64,000 nt of DNA from Mesorhizobium sp. M2D.F.Ca.ET.226.01.1.1 (GCF_004022705.2 NZ_RZOY02000009.1:186001-250000); one strand, 5' to 3'. Positions 35,429 through 43,917 are shown, counted from the first letter of the stretch. Notes: generated by a model not told the origin, from the letters alone. A program made the numbers and translations.

Positions 35429-35549
35429 CCTACCTCCCCCTCGATGAGGCAGGTCGCGGCGAAGCCGCGGGTGGGGGTGACTGGCGCGAACCGATCAGAC
35501 AGCCCCCACCCCGACGCTGCGCGTCGACCCTCCCCACAGGGGGAGGGTA
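35429..35549. repeat. REP-like palindromic element between potF and potG
   Basis: Two GC-rich arms (about 35429-35481 and 35500-35549) are inverted copies built around CTCCCCC and GGTGGGGG blocks. Short inner hairpins form in the arms, such as CGCGGCGAAGCCGCG. The RNA would be a stable hairpin following potF, of the sort that stabilises binding-protein messages and lowers downstream expression. Confidence 0.75.
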
Positions 35550-35556
35550 AAGAGCG

Positions 35557-36714
35557 TTACCGCCCGCCGATGACGCCGATATAGTCCGACACCCAGCGGT
35601 AATAGGGCACGCACTGGTCGTTCTGGCTGGCGCATTTCGACACTGGCGTCTTCCAGAACTTGATCTTGTTGAAATTGTCGTAGCCGTTGGTCTTGCAGCC
35701 TTCGTCGCCAAGCAGCTCATTGCCCTTGCAGGCGGCGGGCACGACGGGCAACGAGCCGAACCAGGCCGAGACGTCGCCCTGGACCTTCGGCGAGAGCGAG
35801 TGCTCGAGCCACTTATAAGCGCAGTTCGGATGGGCGGCGTCGGCTTCCATCATTGTGGTGTCGGCCCAGCCGGTGACGCCCTCTTCCGGCACGGTCGAGG
35901 CGACGGGCTTCTTGGCGGCGACCAGCGTGTTGACCTGATAGGGCCAGGAGCCGGATGCAACCACGCCCTCGTTCTGGAAGTCGTCGACCTGGATCGCGGC
36001 ATCATGCCAGTAGCGGCCGACCAGCGTGCGCTGGGTGCGCAGCAGCTCAAGCGCCGCCTTGTACTGGTCTTCATTGAGCTCGTAGGGGTCCTTGATGCCG
36101 AGTTCCGGCTTGTGGAACATCAGGTAGTTGGCGGCATCCGCGATGTGGATCGGGCCGTCATAAGCCTGGACGCGGCCCTTGTTCGACTTGCCGTCGGGCA
36201 GCTTCATCTCCTCGAAGACGACGTTCCAGCTCTTGGGTGCTTCCTTGAAGACGTCGGTGTTGTACATCAGGATATTCGGGCCCCATTGGTAGGGAACGCC
36301 GTAATGCACCTTGTCGACGGTGAACCAGGGCGCGTCCTTCAGGCGGTCGTCGACGGTCTTCCAGCTCGGGATGAGATCGGTGTTGATCGGCTGCACGCGT
36401 TTGCCCGCGACGAGGCGCAGCGATGCATCGCCCGAAGCGGTGACCAGGTCGAAGCCGCCCTCGTTCATCAGCGAGACCATCTCGTCAGAGGTGTTGGCAG
36501 TCTTGACGTTGACCTTGCAGCCGCTTTCCTTCTCGAAAGCCGTCACCCAGTCATAGTTCTTGTCGGTCTCGCCGCGCTCGATATAGCCTGGCCAGGCAAC
36601 GATGTTGACCTCGCCCTCGCCCTTGCCGATTTCCTTGACCTGGGCCACGGCCTGACCGGAAAAAGTCAGCGCGACAGTCAGCGCCGTGCACGACTTCAGG
36701 AATGCATTCATCAT
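35557..36714 (-). CDS. potF: Periplasmic putrescine/spermidine-binding protein
   Basis: This 385-residue polyamine-binding protein has a signal peptide (MMNAFLKSCTALTVALTFSGQAVA). The mature start VKEIGKGEGEVNIVAWPGYIERG and the block QWGPNILMYNTDVF match the PotD/PotF-type family. The ATG at 36714 follows GGGGAGA, and the longer upstream frame to 36930 is rejected. It is the first gene of potFGHI-patD, which would import putrescine and oxidise its aldehyde product. Confidence 0.93.
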   Translation of the reverse strand: MMNAFLKSCTALTVALTFSGQAVAQVKEIGKGEGEVNIVAWPGYIERGETDKNYDWVTAFEKESGCKVNVKTANTSDEMVSLMNEGGFDLVTASGDASLRLVAGKRVQPINTDLIPSWKTVDDRLKDAPWFTVDKVHYGVPYQWGPNILMYNTDVFKEAPKSWNVVFEEMKLPDGKSNKGRVQAYDGPIHIADAANYLMFHKPELGIKDPYELNEDQYKAALELLRTQRTLVGRYWHDAAIQVDDFQNEGVVASGSWPYQVNTLVAAKKPVASTVPEEGVTGWADTTMMEADAAHPNCAYKWLEHSLSPKVQGDVSAWFGSLPVVPAACKGNELLGDEGCKTNGYDNFNKIKFWKTPVSKCASQNDQCVPYYRWVSDYIGVIGGR

Positions 36715-36897
36715 CGATCTCCCCATTTGGGCGCATGACCCCGAAACCGGTCCGATTTCAGGAAGGATCATGCGCAGACTCAAAAACGACAGGGCGTGTC
36801 TTGCCTTGTCAGCAGCGCTCTCAGGGCGCGGCTTTGTTCCCTGGGGCAAAAAGTGCTGTGAAAAATCAGGTTTCGCAAATTCATTTATCAGAAAGCC

Positions 36898-36918
36898 GAT
36901 ATCGGTTTTTCCGATATC
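36898..36918. promoter_or_regulatory. Candidate LysR-type operator upstream of potF
   Basis: GATATCGG-N5-CCGATATC is a perfect palindrome with 8-base arms. A further CCGAT half-site overlaps its outer edge at 36896-36900. It lies about 185 bases before the potF start and 8 bases from the end of the broken methyltransferase gene. A LysR gene at 37839-38744 on the same strand is the natural candidate binder. Confidence 0.6.
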
Positions 36919-36926
36919 AAACGCCT

Positions 36927-37749
36927 TCAAGCCAGCGCCGTGACCAGCCAGCAGGCGGCAATGAAATCAGCCTTGCCGTCTGTCACGAAAGGCGCGAATG
37001 CAGCAGGCAGGGCTGCGGTGATCTTTTCGGCCGTTGCCCGGTCAAGCTCGCGCAGCGCAGCGCCGACCGGTCCCAGGCGGGTCGCATATGTCATCAGATG
37101 ATCCTCAGCGATCTGACACGGGACGTCCGCCCGTTCGACTTTGATCGACGACCAGCCGCTCGCCTCAAGGATCCGCCTCACCCTGGCGCCGTCAGCGAAG
37201 GCAAACTGCCCCGGCGCCTCGGGGTCTGGCGCGGGTGCGGGCGGCAGGAAAGGTGCTGCCGCTCGCGCGGCGGTCGTCATGAAATCATTCTCGCGCGGAC
37301 TCCGCCAAGCAACAAAGGCGAGCTTGCCACCGCGCATCGCGGCCTGACTTATGTTGTTGAACGCCGCCACGGGATCGTCGAAGAACATGACGCCAAAGCG
37401 CGAGACAACGGCATCGAAGCGTCCGGATTCGAACGTATATTGCTGAGCGTCGCCCACTTCAAAACTCGCGTTTGCCACCTCTCCCACCCGCAAGCGGCCG
37501 CGAGATATCGAGCCCGACACATTGGCCGCCACTGCCGACGCGGCGCGCCATCGCCAGGGTCGTGGCGCCGGCGCCGCAGCCGATGTCCAGGGCGTTGCCC
37601 CCTTCCCCGGGGTAGCCGGCATCCACCACCAGGCTCTCGAACGGCGCCAGCACGCCGTCGAGGATCGGCTGCATCTCGACCCAGGCCTTTCCGCTGGCGT
37701 CGTTCCAGAGAGCGGCTTGCTGTGTGTTTGGCTGCGCGGATTGCGGCAT
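36927..37749 (-). pseudogene. Frameshifted class I SAM methyltransferase
   Basis: One frame from 37749 reads MPQSAQPNTQQAALWNDASG and includes the SAM motif ALDIGCGAGATTLAMARRV and GLDISRPL, then stops near 37490. A different frame resumes near 37510 with VGEVANASFEVGDAQQYTF and runs to 36927 as the rest of a methyltransferase (VVSRFGVMFFDDPVAAFNNI). The join falls between motif II and the next helix, where roughly 10 residues seem to be missing, so a small deletion with a frameshift is likely. A base-calling error could also cause this. As read, the gene would not make a full enzyme. Confidence 0.8.
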
Positions 37750-37838
37750 GGCGGACCTCGCTTTCAGTTGCCCTCATCGATCGCTGCCGGCACTCTACGA
37801 GTTCAAGCCGACCGTTTCACACTTTTCCTGAAATTGCT

Positions 37839-38744
37839 TCAGCGGCGGACCATGCGCTGCGACTGCGCGAGGCCGATGAAGTCGCGCGCCGACTGCGGCA
37901 GGCTGGAGCCGCGACGCCAGACCATGCCGACCTGGACCACCGGCAGCGAGCCGGAAATATCGCGCGATTCGATACGGTCGCCTTCCAGCGACCACGGTCG
38001 GTAGACGAGGTCCGGCAGCAGCGCCACGCCGGCGCCGGTGGCCACCAGGCTGCGCACCGCTTCCACCGAACGCGTGCGGAAAGCGACATGCGGCCTGGCG
38101 CCGATCGCCGACAGAAGCTTGCCGGTGTTCTCCTCGATCTCGTCGACGGTGAGCATGATCAGCGGCTCGGACGCGATGTCACCGATCGAGATGATGTCGG
38201 CGCTGGCCAGCCTGTGGCTGAGCGGGATCCACAGCCGGTAGGCCGAGACTTCCAGGATTTCCGACTGCAATGCGGTGCGGTCGCGCAGATTGGACGTGAC
38301 CATGACGGCAATGTCGAGCTTGCCGCCGACCAGAAGGTGCTCGAGATAGTCGCCATTGTCCTCGATGGCCGAAACCTCGACGCCCGGATAGGCGCGGCGG
38401 TAGCGCGCAAGCAGATCGGACAGCACATATCCGGCGACCAGCGAGGTTACGCCGAGCTGCAGGCGGCCGCCGGCGACGGCCTGGTCGCTGGAAAAGGACC
38501 GGCGCGCGTCGGAGACATCGGCCAGGATCTTGGTCGCGTGGCGCAGGAACTGGTGGCCTTTATGGGTGATGTTCAAGCCGCGCGGATGGCGCTCGAACAG
38601 CTCGACGCCGAGATCGCTCTCCAGCTCCTTGATCGCCTCGGTGACCGATGATTGCGAAATCGACAGGTTCTGCGCGGCGCCCGAGACGGTGCCCTGCTCG
38701 GCGACGGCGACGAAGAACTGCAACTGACGGATGGTGAAGGCCAT
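37839..38744 (-). CDS. LysR-family transcriptional regulator
   Basis: This 301-residue LysR regulator has the HTH at residues 1-60 (MAFTIRQLQFFVAVAEQGTVSGAAQNLSISQSSVTEAIKELESDLGVELFERH) and an effector-binding domain from about residue 90. The start at 38744 is chosen on homology; a GTG at 38765 adds seven residues, and neither has a strong ribosome site. It is separated from potF by the broken methyltransferase gene. It may bind the palindrome at 36898-36918 and control polyamine uptake, but that link is inferred. Confidence 0.88.
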   Translation of the reverse strand: MAFTIRQLQFFVAVAEQGTVSGAAQNLSISQSSVTEAIKELESDLGVELFERHPRGLNITHKGHQFLRHATKILADVSDARRSFSSDQAVAGGRLQLGVTSLVAGYVLSDLLARYRRAYPGVEVSAIEDNGDYLEHLLVGGKLDIAVMVTSNLRDRTALQSEILEVSAYRLWIPLSHRLASADIISIGDIASEPLIMLTVDEIEENTGKLLSAIGARPHVAFRTRSVEAVRSLVATGAGVALLPDLVYRPWSLEGDRIESRDISGSLPVVQVGMVWRRGSSLPQSARDFIGLAQSQRMVRR

Positions 38745-38795
38745 GGCCGGACTAAACACCGGCACGACCGGGAAAGAAAGAAGGGCTTTGTTGCG

Positions 38796-39563
38796 TTAGG
38801 CCGCCGCTATGCTGAGCCGCGCGCCAGCCTGGCTCAGCGCGGCGGCGACGTCATGCGGCGGCGGCTGGTCGGTGGCAAGCTCGGAAAAGCCGTCGAAGCC
38901 GCAGACCCGGACCAGGCCCTGGCGACCGAATTTGGTGTGGTCGGTGATGACCAGCGAGCGCTGGCCGCGCGACAGCACCATGCGGGCGAATTCCGCTTCG
39001 TCCAGATCATAGTCGGTCAGGCCGGCGACGGCGTCAACCGCGCCGATCGAGATCACCGCATGATCGACCGAGAAGCGGCTCACGAACTCGATTGCCGAAA
39101 TGCCGAAGGCCGCGCCTGAATCGCTGCGCAGCTCGCCGCCGGCCATATAGACCTTGTTGCCGTTCACCGTCGCCAGCGTGCGAGCAATGTCGGAGGAATT
39201 GGTGACCACCGTCAGCCGGCGGTGCCCGAGCAGCTCACGCGCCAGGAAGGACGTGGTCGTGCCGGTGTCGAGCATGATCGCCTCGCCATCGCGGATGGTG
39301 GCCGCGACCATCCTGGCGATCAGGCGCTTGGCTTCGGCATTCTCGCGCATGCGCCGCTCGAACGGCGCCTCGCCCACCATCGAGGCAAGTCCCACGGCGC
39401 CGTGCATCTTCAGCACCGAGCCGTCATCGGCGAGCGGCCTGACGTCGCGCCGCACTGTTTCCAGCGAGACACCGAGACGTTCGGCAAGGCTGGCTATGGT
39501 GATCGTGCCCTCCTCCTTGAGGATGCGCAGGATCGCGCCATGCCGTTTCGAGTGGATCATCAT
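38796..39563 (-). CDS. DeoR/GlpR-family transcriptional repressor
   Basis: This 255-residue protein has an N-terminal DeoR HTH (HGAILRILKEEGTITIASLAERLGVSLETVRRDVRPLADDG) and a C-terminal sugar-phosphate-sensing domain with IMLDTGTTTSFLARELL and GAVDAVAGLTDYDLDEAEFARMVL. Such regulators usually respond to a phosphorylated intermediate of the pathway they control. It is divergent from the kinase-dehydrogenase operon, so it is the likely controller of that operon. A kinase product as its effector would fit, but this is inference. Confidence 0.9.
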   Translation of the reverse strand: MMIHSKRHGAILRILKEEGTITIASLAERLGVSLETVRRDVRPLADDGSVLKMHGAVGLASMVGEAPFERRMRENAEAKRLIARMVAATIRDGEAIMLDTGTTTSFLARELLGHRRLTVVTNSSDIARTLATVNGNKVYMAGGELRSDSGAAFGISAIEFVSRFSVDHAVISIGAVDAVAGLTDYDLDEAEFARMVLSRGQRSLVITDHTKFGRQGLVRVCGFDGFSELATDQPPPHDVAAALSQAGARLSIAAA

Positions 39564-39595
39564 GGATGTCCGGAATTTTGACCGAATTTAAGGCT

Positions 39596-39627
39596 TTGAC
39601 AACGCTTTGAAAGAAGTTGCTTATATT
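39596..39627 (+). promoter_or_regulatory. Candidate sigma-70-like promoter for the leader and kinase operon
   Basis: TTGACA at 39596-39601 matches the -35 consensus. CTTATA (39620-39625) at an 18-base spacing is a plausible -10. Transcription would begin near 39633, giving a leader of about 315 bases before the kinase gene. The divergent DeoR gene starts only 33 bases away. Confidence 0.55.
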
Positions 39628-39633
39628 TTCGGG

Positions 39634-39949
39634 CAAAACACCCAAAAAAGGTCACAGCTTTTGATTGACAGTTCCGCCGCCACGGCATGAGAGTGGTTGC
39701 AAGGGACAGGGTCGGAACTGCTAGCGGGAGGGTAATGGCAGAGCCGCAACCTAGTGACCAGATCGTCTGGAAACAGCCAGACGCGGGCCTTTATCGAATC
39801 CGCGGGGGCGGATGCCGGGCTCCTAAACCTGGCCAAGGGGCTCGTCGGTGCGGTGCGGGATACCGATCCTGGCGTCTCGCACCGACGAGGCTCTTTTGCT
39901 CTGTCCCATCGCTGTTTTCCGGAGGACCGGCTTGGGCCGGAGCAAAGCC
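39634..39949 (+). ncRNA. Structured 5' leader of the kinase-dehydrogenase operon (possible riboswitch or attenuator)
   Basis: This untranslated leader contains nested perfect pairings. They are GGTCAC (39650-39655) with GTGACC (39754-39759), CAGTTCCG (39669-39676) with CGGAACTG (39713-39720), a 7-bp hairpin CGTCTGG/CCAGACG (39764-39783), and a 6-bp hairpin ATCCGC/GCGGAT (39798-39813). A 12-bp terminator-type stem follows. Multibranch structure plus terminator ahead of a metabolic operon is the layout of a riboswitch or other attenuator. I do not recognise it as a known class. A 72-codon reading frame across it (39735-39953) could alternatively make it a translated leader. Confidence 0.55.
39841..39896 (+). 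terminator. Strong intrinsic terminator hairpin inside the leader
   Basis: CTCGTCGGTGCG (39841-39852) pairs perfectly with CGCACCGACGAG (39878-39889). The 25-base loop contains a small GGAT/ATCC stem, and GCTCTTTT follows. It lies 54 bases before the kinase start, so unless read-through is regulated it would stop the operon. Confidence 0.75.
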
Positions 39950-40834
39950 GTGAGTGCCGAGGACCGCATCCGCGCCCTGCCGTGCTGGAGCGGCAGCATC
40001 GAGATCGCGCCGCTGCCGGGCGGCCTCAGCAATGCCAACTATATCGTCACCGACGCCGCCGGGCAGCATGTCGTGCGCTTGGGCCAGGACTTCCCGTTCC
40101 ACCATGTCTTCCGCGAGCGCGAGGTGATGACGGCGCGGGCCGCGCATGCGGCTGGATTCGCGCCTGCCGTCCACTATTCCGAGCCCGGCATTCTGGTGAC
40201 GGCGTTTCTCGGGGCGAAGACCTTTCTCGGCGAGGACGTGCGCGCCAATCTCGGCCGCGTGGCGGCACTGCTGCGCGGCTTCCATCGCGAGATGCCGAAC
40301 CATGTGTCCGGCGCCGGCTTCATGTTCTGGGTGTTCCACGTCATCCGCGACTATGCCCGCACGCTGGACGAAGGCGGCAGCCGTAAGAAGGATCAGCTGC
40401 CGCGTTACCTTTCGCTCGCCGACGAGCTCGAGCGGGCGCAGAAGCTTTTGCCGATCGTCTTCGGCCATAATGATCTTTTGCCGGCCAATATACTCGACGA
40501 CGGCCAGCGGCTGTGGCTGATCGATTTCGAATATGCCGGTTTCAACACGGCCATGTTCGACCTTGCCGGCGTCGCCTCGAATGCCGGCATGAGTGATGAC
40601 GAATCCTTCGCCTTCATGACCGCCTATTTCATGAAGGAGCCGGACACCGAAATCCGCCGCTCGCACGCCGCCATGCAATGCGCCTCGCTGCTGCGCGAAG
40701 CGATGTGGAGCATGGTCTCCGAACTCTATCTCGACGCGCCCGGTATCGACTACGTCGCCTATACCGAGGAGAACCTCGTGCGACTCGATGCGGCGCTCGA
40801 GAACTACCGGACGAAATACGGACCAAAGTCATGA
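39950..40834 (+). CDS. APH/choline-kinase-like small-molecule kinase
   Basis: This 294-residue kinase of the aminoglycoside-phosphotransferase/choline-kinase fold phosphorylates an unknown small molecule. The catalytic loop is FGHNDLLPANIL (His173, Asp175) and the metal-binding motif is LIDFEYAGFN (about residue 190). The nucleotide-binding start LPGGLSNANYIV is typical of choline-kinase-like proteins. The GTG at 39950 follows GGAG; it overlaps by GTGA the stop of a short reading frame in the leader. Its stop overlaps the next gene start (ATGA), so the kinase acts with the dehydrogenase. Confidence 0.87.
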   Translation: MSAEDRIRALPCWSGSIEIAPLPGGLSNANYIVTDAAGQHVVRLGQDFPFHHVFREREVMTARAAHAAGFAPAVHYSEPGILVTAFLGAKTFLGEDVRANLGRVAALLRGFHREMPNHVSGAGFMFWVFHVIRDYARTLDEGGSRKKDQLPRYLSLADELERAQKLLPIVFGHNDLLPANILDDGQRLWLIDFEYAGFNTAMFDLAGVASNAGMSDDESFAFMTAYFMKEPDTEIRRSHAAMQCASLLREAMWSMVSELYLDAPGIDYVAYTEENLVRLDAALENYRTKYGPKS

Positions 40835-43272
40835 CCTTGCCCAGTCATGCCGGGATCGTTGTCATCGGCGGCGGCATCATCGGCTGTTCCACCGCCTATC
40901 ATCTGGCGCGCGACCACAAGGCCGACGTGGTGCTGCTCGAGCAGGGCAAGCTGACCTCAGGCTCGACCTGGCACGCCGCAGGGCTGGTCGGGCAGTTGCG
41001 CTCGTCCGCCTCGATCACGCGCGTGCTCAAATATTCGGTCGAGCTCTACAAGGGGCTCGAGGCCGAGACGGGTTTGGCCACCGGCTGGAAGATGACCGGA
41101 TGCCTTCGATTGGCGACGAACGCCGACCGCTGGACCGAGTTCAAGCGGCTGGCGACGACGGCCAAGAGCTTCGGCATGGACATGCAGCTCTTGTCGCCGG
41201 CCGAGGTGAAGCGCATGTGGCCGCTGATGGAGACCGGCGACCTGGTCGGCGCTTCGTGGCTGCCGACCGACGGGCAGGCAAGCCCCTCCGACATCGCCCA
41301 GTCGCTCGCCAAGGGCGCGCGCATGCATGGCGCGAAACTGTTCGAGGACGTGCGCGTCACCGGCTTTGACATGAAAGAGGGCCGCATCACCGCGGTGAAG
41401 ACCGAAAAGGGCAACATCGACTGCGACAAGGTGGTGAACTGCGCCGGGCAATGGGCACGCCAGGTCGGCGCGATGGCCGGCATCAACGTGCCGCTGCAGC
41501 CGGTCAAGCACCAATACATCATCACCGAGAAGATAGCGGGCCTCGCGACCGACGCGCCGACGATCCGCGACCCGGATCGGCGAACCTATTTCAAGGAAGA
41601 GGTCGGCGGGCTGGTGATGGGCGGCTATGAGCCGAACCCGCAGGGCTGGACGACAGGAGATGTGCCCAACGACTGGGAATTCCGCCTGTTCGACGACGAT
41701 TACGATCATTTCGAACAGCATATGACGCAGGCGATCGCGCGGGTTCCTGCCCTGGAAACCGTCGGCGTCAAACAGATGATCAACGGCCCGGAAAGTTTTA
41801 CGCCGGACGGCAATTTCATCCTCGGCGCGGCGCCCGAATGCGCCAACATGTTCGTCGGCGCCGGCTTCAATGCCTTCGGCATCGCATCCGGCGGCGGCGC
41901 CGGCTGGGTGCTGGCGCAATGGGTGGTCGACGGAGAGGCGCCGCTCGACCTTTGGGTGGTCGACATCAGACGCTTCTCCGGCCTGCATCGCGACCGCGAC
42001 TGGGTCCGCGACCGCACGCTGGAAGCCTATGGCAAGCATTACACGATCGGCTTCCCGCATGAGGAATATCTGACCGGACGGCCGCGCATCGTCTCGCCGC
42101 TCTATGAGCGGCTGAAGAAACATCGCGCCGTGTTCGGTTCCAAGCTCGGCTGGGAGCGACCGAACTGGTTCGCGCCCGACGGCGCGGCCGCCGAGGACGT
42201 CTATTCGATGGACCGGCAGAACTGGTTCGGCCCGGTCGGCGACGAGCACCGGCACGTGCGCGAAAAGGTCGGCATCTTCGACCAGTCCTCCTTCGCCAAA
42301 TATGAGCTGACCGGCACCGATGCGCTGAAGGCGCTCGACTGGATCTGCGCCAACGACATCAACAAGCCGGTTGGGCGACTGACCTACACGCAGCTTCTCA
42401 ACACGCGCGGCGGCATCGAGGCGGATCTCACCGTATCGCGGCTCGGCGAGGACAGGTTCTATATCGTCACCGGCACCGGCTTTCGCACGCATGACCTGTC
42501 CTGGATAGGCGACCATATCGGCGCCGGCCTCGACGCAAGGCTGAAGGACGTCACGGAGGAGTACGGCACGCTGTCGCTGATGGGCCCGCGCGCCCGCGAC
42601 GTGCTGTCGGCGGTGACCGATGCCGACGTCTCGAACGCGGCCTTCGCTTTCGGCCATGCGCGCGAGATCGCGATCGCCGGCCATAGCGTGAAGGCGCTGC
42701 GCGTCACCTATGTCGGCGAGCTTGGCTGGGAGCTGCATGTGCCGATCGCCGCCACCGGCGAGGTTTTCGACGCGCTGATGGCGGCGGGCAAGGCGCATGA
42801 CATTCGCCCGGTCGGCTACCGGGCGCTGGAATCGCTTCGACTGGAAAAAGGCTACCGCGCCTGGGGCTCCGACATCACGCCGAACGACACGCCGCTGGAG
42901 GCGGGGCTGGGCTGGGCGGTGAAGCTTCGCAGGAACACGGATTTCGTCGGGCGCAGGGCGCTGGAGAAAGCGGCCGGCAAGCCGCTGACGAAACGCTTTG
43001 CCGGCTTCTCGGTGGACGACCCGGAGATCGTGCTGGTCGGGCGCGAGACGATCCTGCGCAATGGCGAGCCGGTCGGGTATCTGACCAGCGGCGGCTACGG
43101 CTACACGGTGGAGAAGAACATCGGCTACGGCTATGTGCGCAACGCCGATGGCGTCAGCGACGAGCTCCTCGCCTCCGGCGATTACGAACTGGTGGTGGCG
43201 ATGGAACGTACGGCGGCAAAGATCCATCTCGAGGCGATGTACGACCCGGCCGGCGCGAAGATAAAGGCCTGA
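40831..43272 (+). CDS. Dimethylglycine/sarcosine dehydrogenase-type flavoprotein with GcvT domain
   Basis: This 813-residue enzyme combines an FAD-dependent amine dehydrogenase half (GIVVIGGGIIGCSTAYHLA; the covalent-FAD His in SGSTWHAAGLVGQLR) with a C-terminal folate-binding GcvT domain (from about residue 430: RHVREKVGIFDQSSFAKYELTG, ESLRLEKGYRAWGSDITPNDTPLEAGL). Such proteins demethylate dimethylglycine, sarcosine or related N-methyl amines and pass the one-carbon unit to tetrahydrofolate. The true substrate is unknown; the upstream kinase suggests an alcohol-bearing or phosphorylated N-methyl compound. It overlaps the kinase gene by four bases. Confidence 0.92.
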   Translation: MTLPSHAGIVVIGGGIIGCSTAYHLARDHKADVVLLEQGKLTSGSTWHAAGLVGQLRSSASITRVLKYSVELYKGLEAETGLATGWKMTGCLRLATNADRWTEFKRLATTAKSFGMDMQLLSPAEVKRMWPLMETGDLVGASWLPTDGQASPSDIAQSLAKGARMHGAKLFEDVRVTGFDMKEGRITAVKTEKGNIDCDKVVNCAGQWARQVGAMAGINVPLQPVKHQYIITEKIAGLATDAPTIRDPDRRTYFKEEVGGLVMGGYEPNPQGWTTGDVPNDWEFRLFDDDYDHFEQHMTQAIARVPALETVGVKQMINGPESFTPDGNFILGAAPECANMFVGAGFNAFGIASGGGAGWVLAQWVVDGEAPLDLWVVDIRRFSGLHRDRDWVRDRTLEAYGKHYTIGFPHEEYLTGRPRIVSPLYERLKKHRAVFGSKLGWERPNWFAPDGAAAEDVYSMDRQNWFGPVGDEHRHVREKVGIFDQSSFAKYELTGTDALKALDWICANDINKPVGRLTYTQLLNTRGGIEADLTVSRLGEDRFYIVTGTGFRTHDLSWIGDHIGAGLDARLKDVTEEYGTLSLMGPRARDVLSAVTDADVSNAAFAFGHAREIAIAGHSVKALRVTYVGELGWELHVPIAATGEVFDALMAAGKAHDIRPVGYRALESLRLEKGYRAWGSDITPNDTPLEAGLGWAVKLRRNTDFVGRRALEKAAGKPLTKRFAGFSVDDPEIVLVGRETILRNGEPVGYLTSGGYGYTVEKNIGYGYVRNADGVSDELLASGDYELVVAMERTAAKIHLEAMYDPAGAKIKA

Positions 43273-43284
43273 CCGCCGGGCCGG

Positions 43285-43917
43285 TCAGTTGACGCGCAGC
43301 ACCAGGCCCCGGCTCGGAACGGTATCACTTTCGCCGGGCATCGAGGCATAGGGCCGCGTTTCCTCGACGCGTGTCAGTCGGCCCCGCGCTTCGAGCTCGG
43401 CGATCCGCTCGGCGAAGCCGGCCTGCCAAAGCGTGTTCTTGACCGTCAAGACGATGACACCGCCGGAACGGCAGATGCGGATCAGTTCGTCCAGGCCCTC
43501 GACCCCGACATGGCCGGAGGTGAAGACGCCCGCCGAAATAATCCCTGCATAGGCGCCGTCGGCGAAGGGCAGAGCGTCGCCCATCGCCAGGCGATGCAGC
43601 GCCGTGTAGACGCCCTTGGCGCCGGCCTTGTCCAGCATGCCTTGCGAGATGTCGAGCGCTTCGACCTTCGGATAGCCGGTGATGGAAAGCCATTCGCCGA
43701 TCAGGCCGGTGCCGGCGCCGGCGTCGAGCAGGGGTTCGGCGCCGCGCGGCAAATGCCGGGCAAGCAGCGCCAGGCAGATCGTCGGGTGGCGATAACCGGC
43801 GGCCGACATGTCCGCGTCGTAAGTGTCCGCCCAGCTGTCATAGATCGCGGCGACTTCCTCCGGCCGCTTCGCCGCATAAGCGGCGCCCAGCGCGCTGTTT
43901 TGCCTGCCGTCTGTCAT
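43285..43917 (-). CDS. SAM-dependent methyltransferase (Methyltransf_11-like)
   Basis: This 210-residue class I methyltransferase has motif I PLLDAGAGTGLIGEWLS, motif II KVEALDIS and motif IV near GIISAGVFTSGHVG. The N-terminal AAYAAKRPEEVAAIYDSWADTYDADM is typical of small-molecule methyltransferases of the UbiE-like type. The start at 43917 follows GGGAG, and a longer frame to 44049 lacks such a site. It is convergent with the dehydrogenase gene and divergent from the second kinase. No substrate can be inferred. Confidence 0.85.
   Translation of the reverse strand: MTDGRQNSALGAAYAAKRPEEVAAIYDSWADTYDADMSAAGYRHPTICLALLARHLPRGAEPLLDAGAGTGLIGEWLSITGYPKVEALDISQGMLDKAGAKGVYTALHRLAMGDALPFADGAYAGIISAGVFTSGHVGVEGLDELIRICRSGGVIVLTVKNTLWQAGFAERIAELEARGRLTRVEETRPYASMPGESDTVPSRGLVLRVN

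Noticed and set aside
36715..36930. N-terminal extension of potF by 72 residues
   Set aside because: The extension removes the signal peptide from the N-terminus and lacks a ribosome site, while GGGGAGA precedes the inner ATG at 36714.
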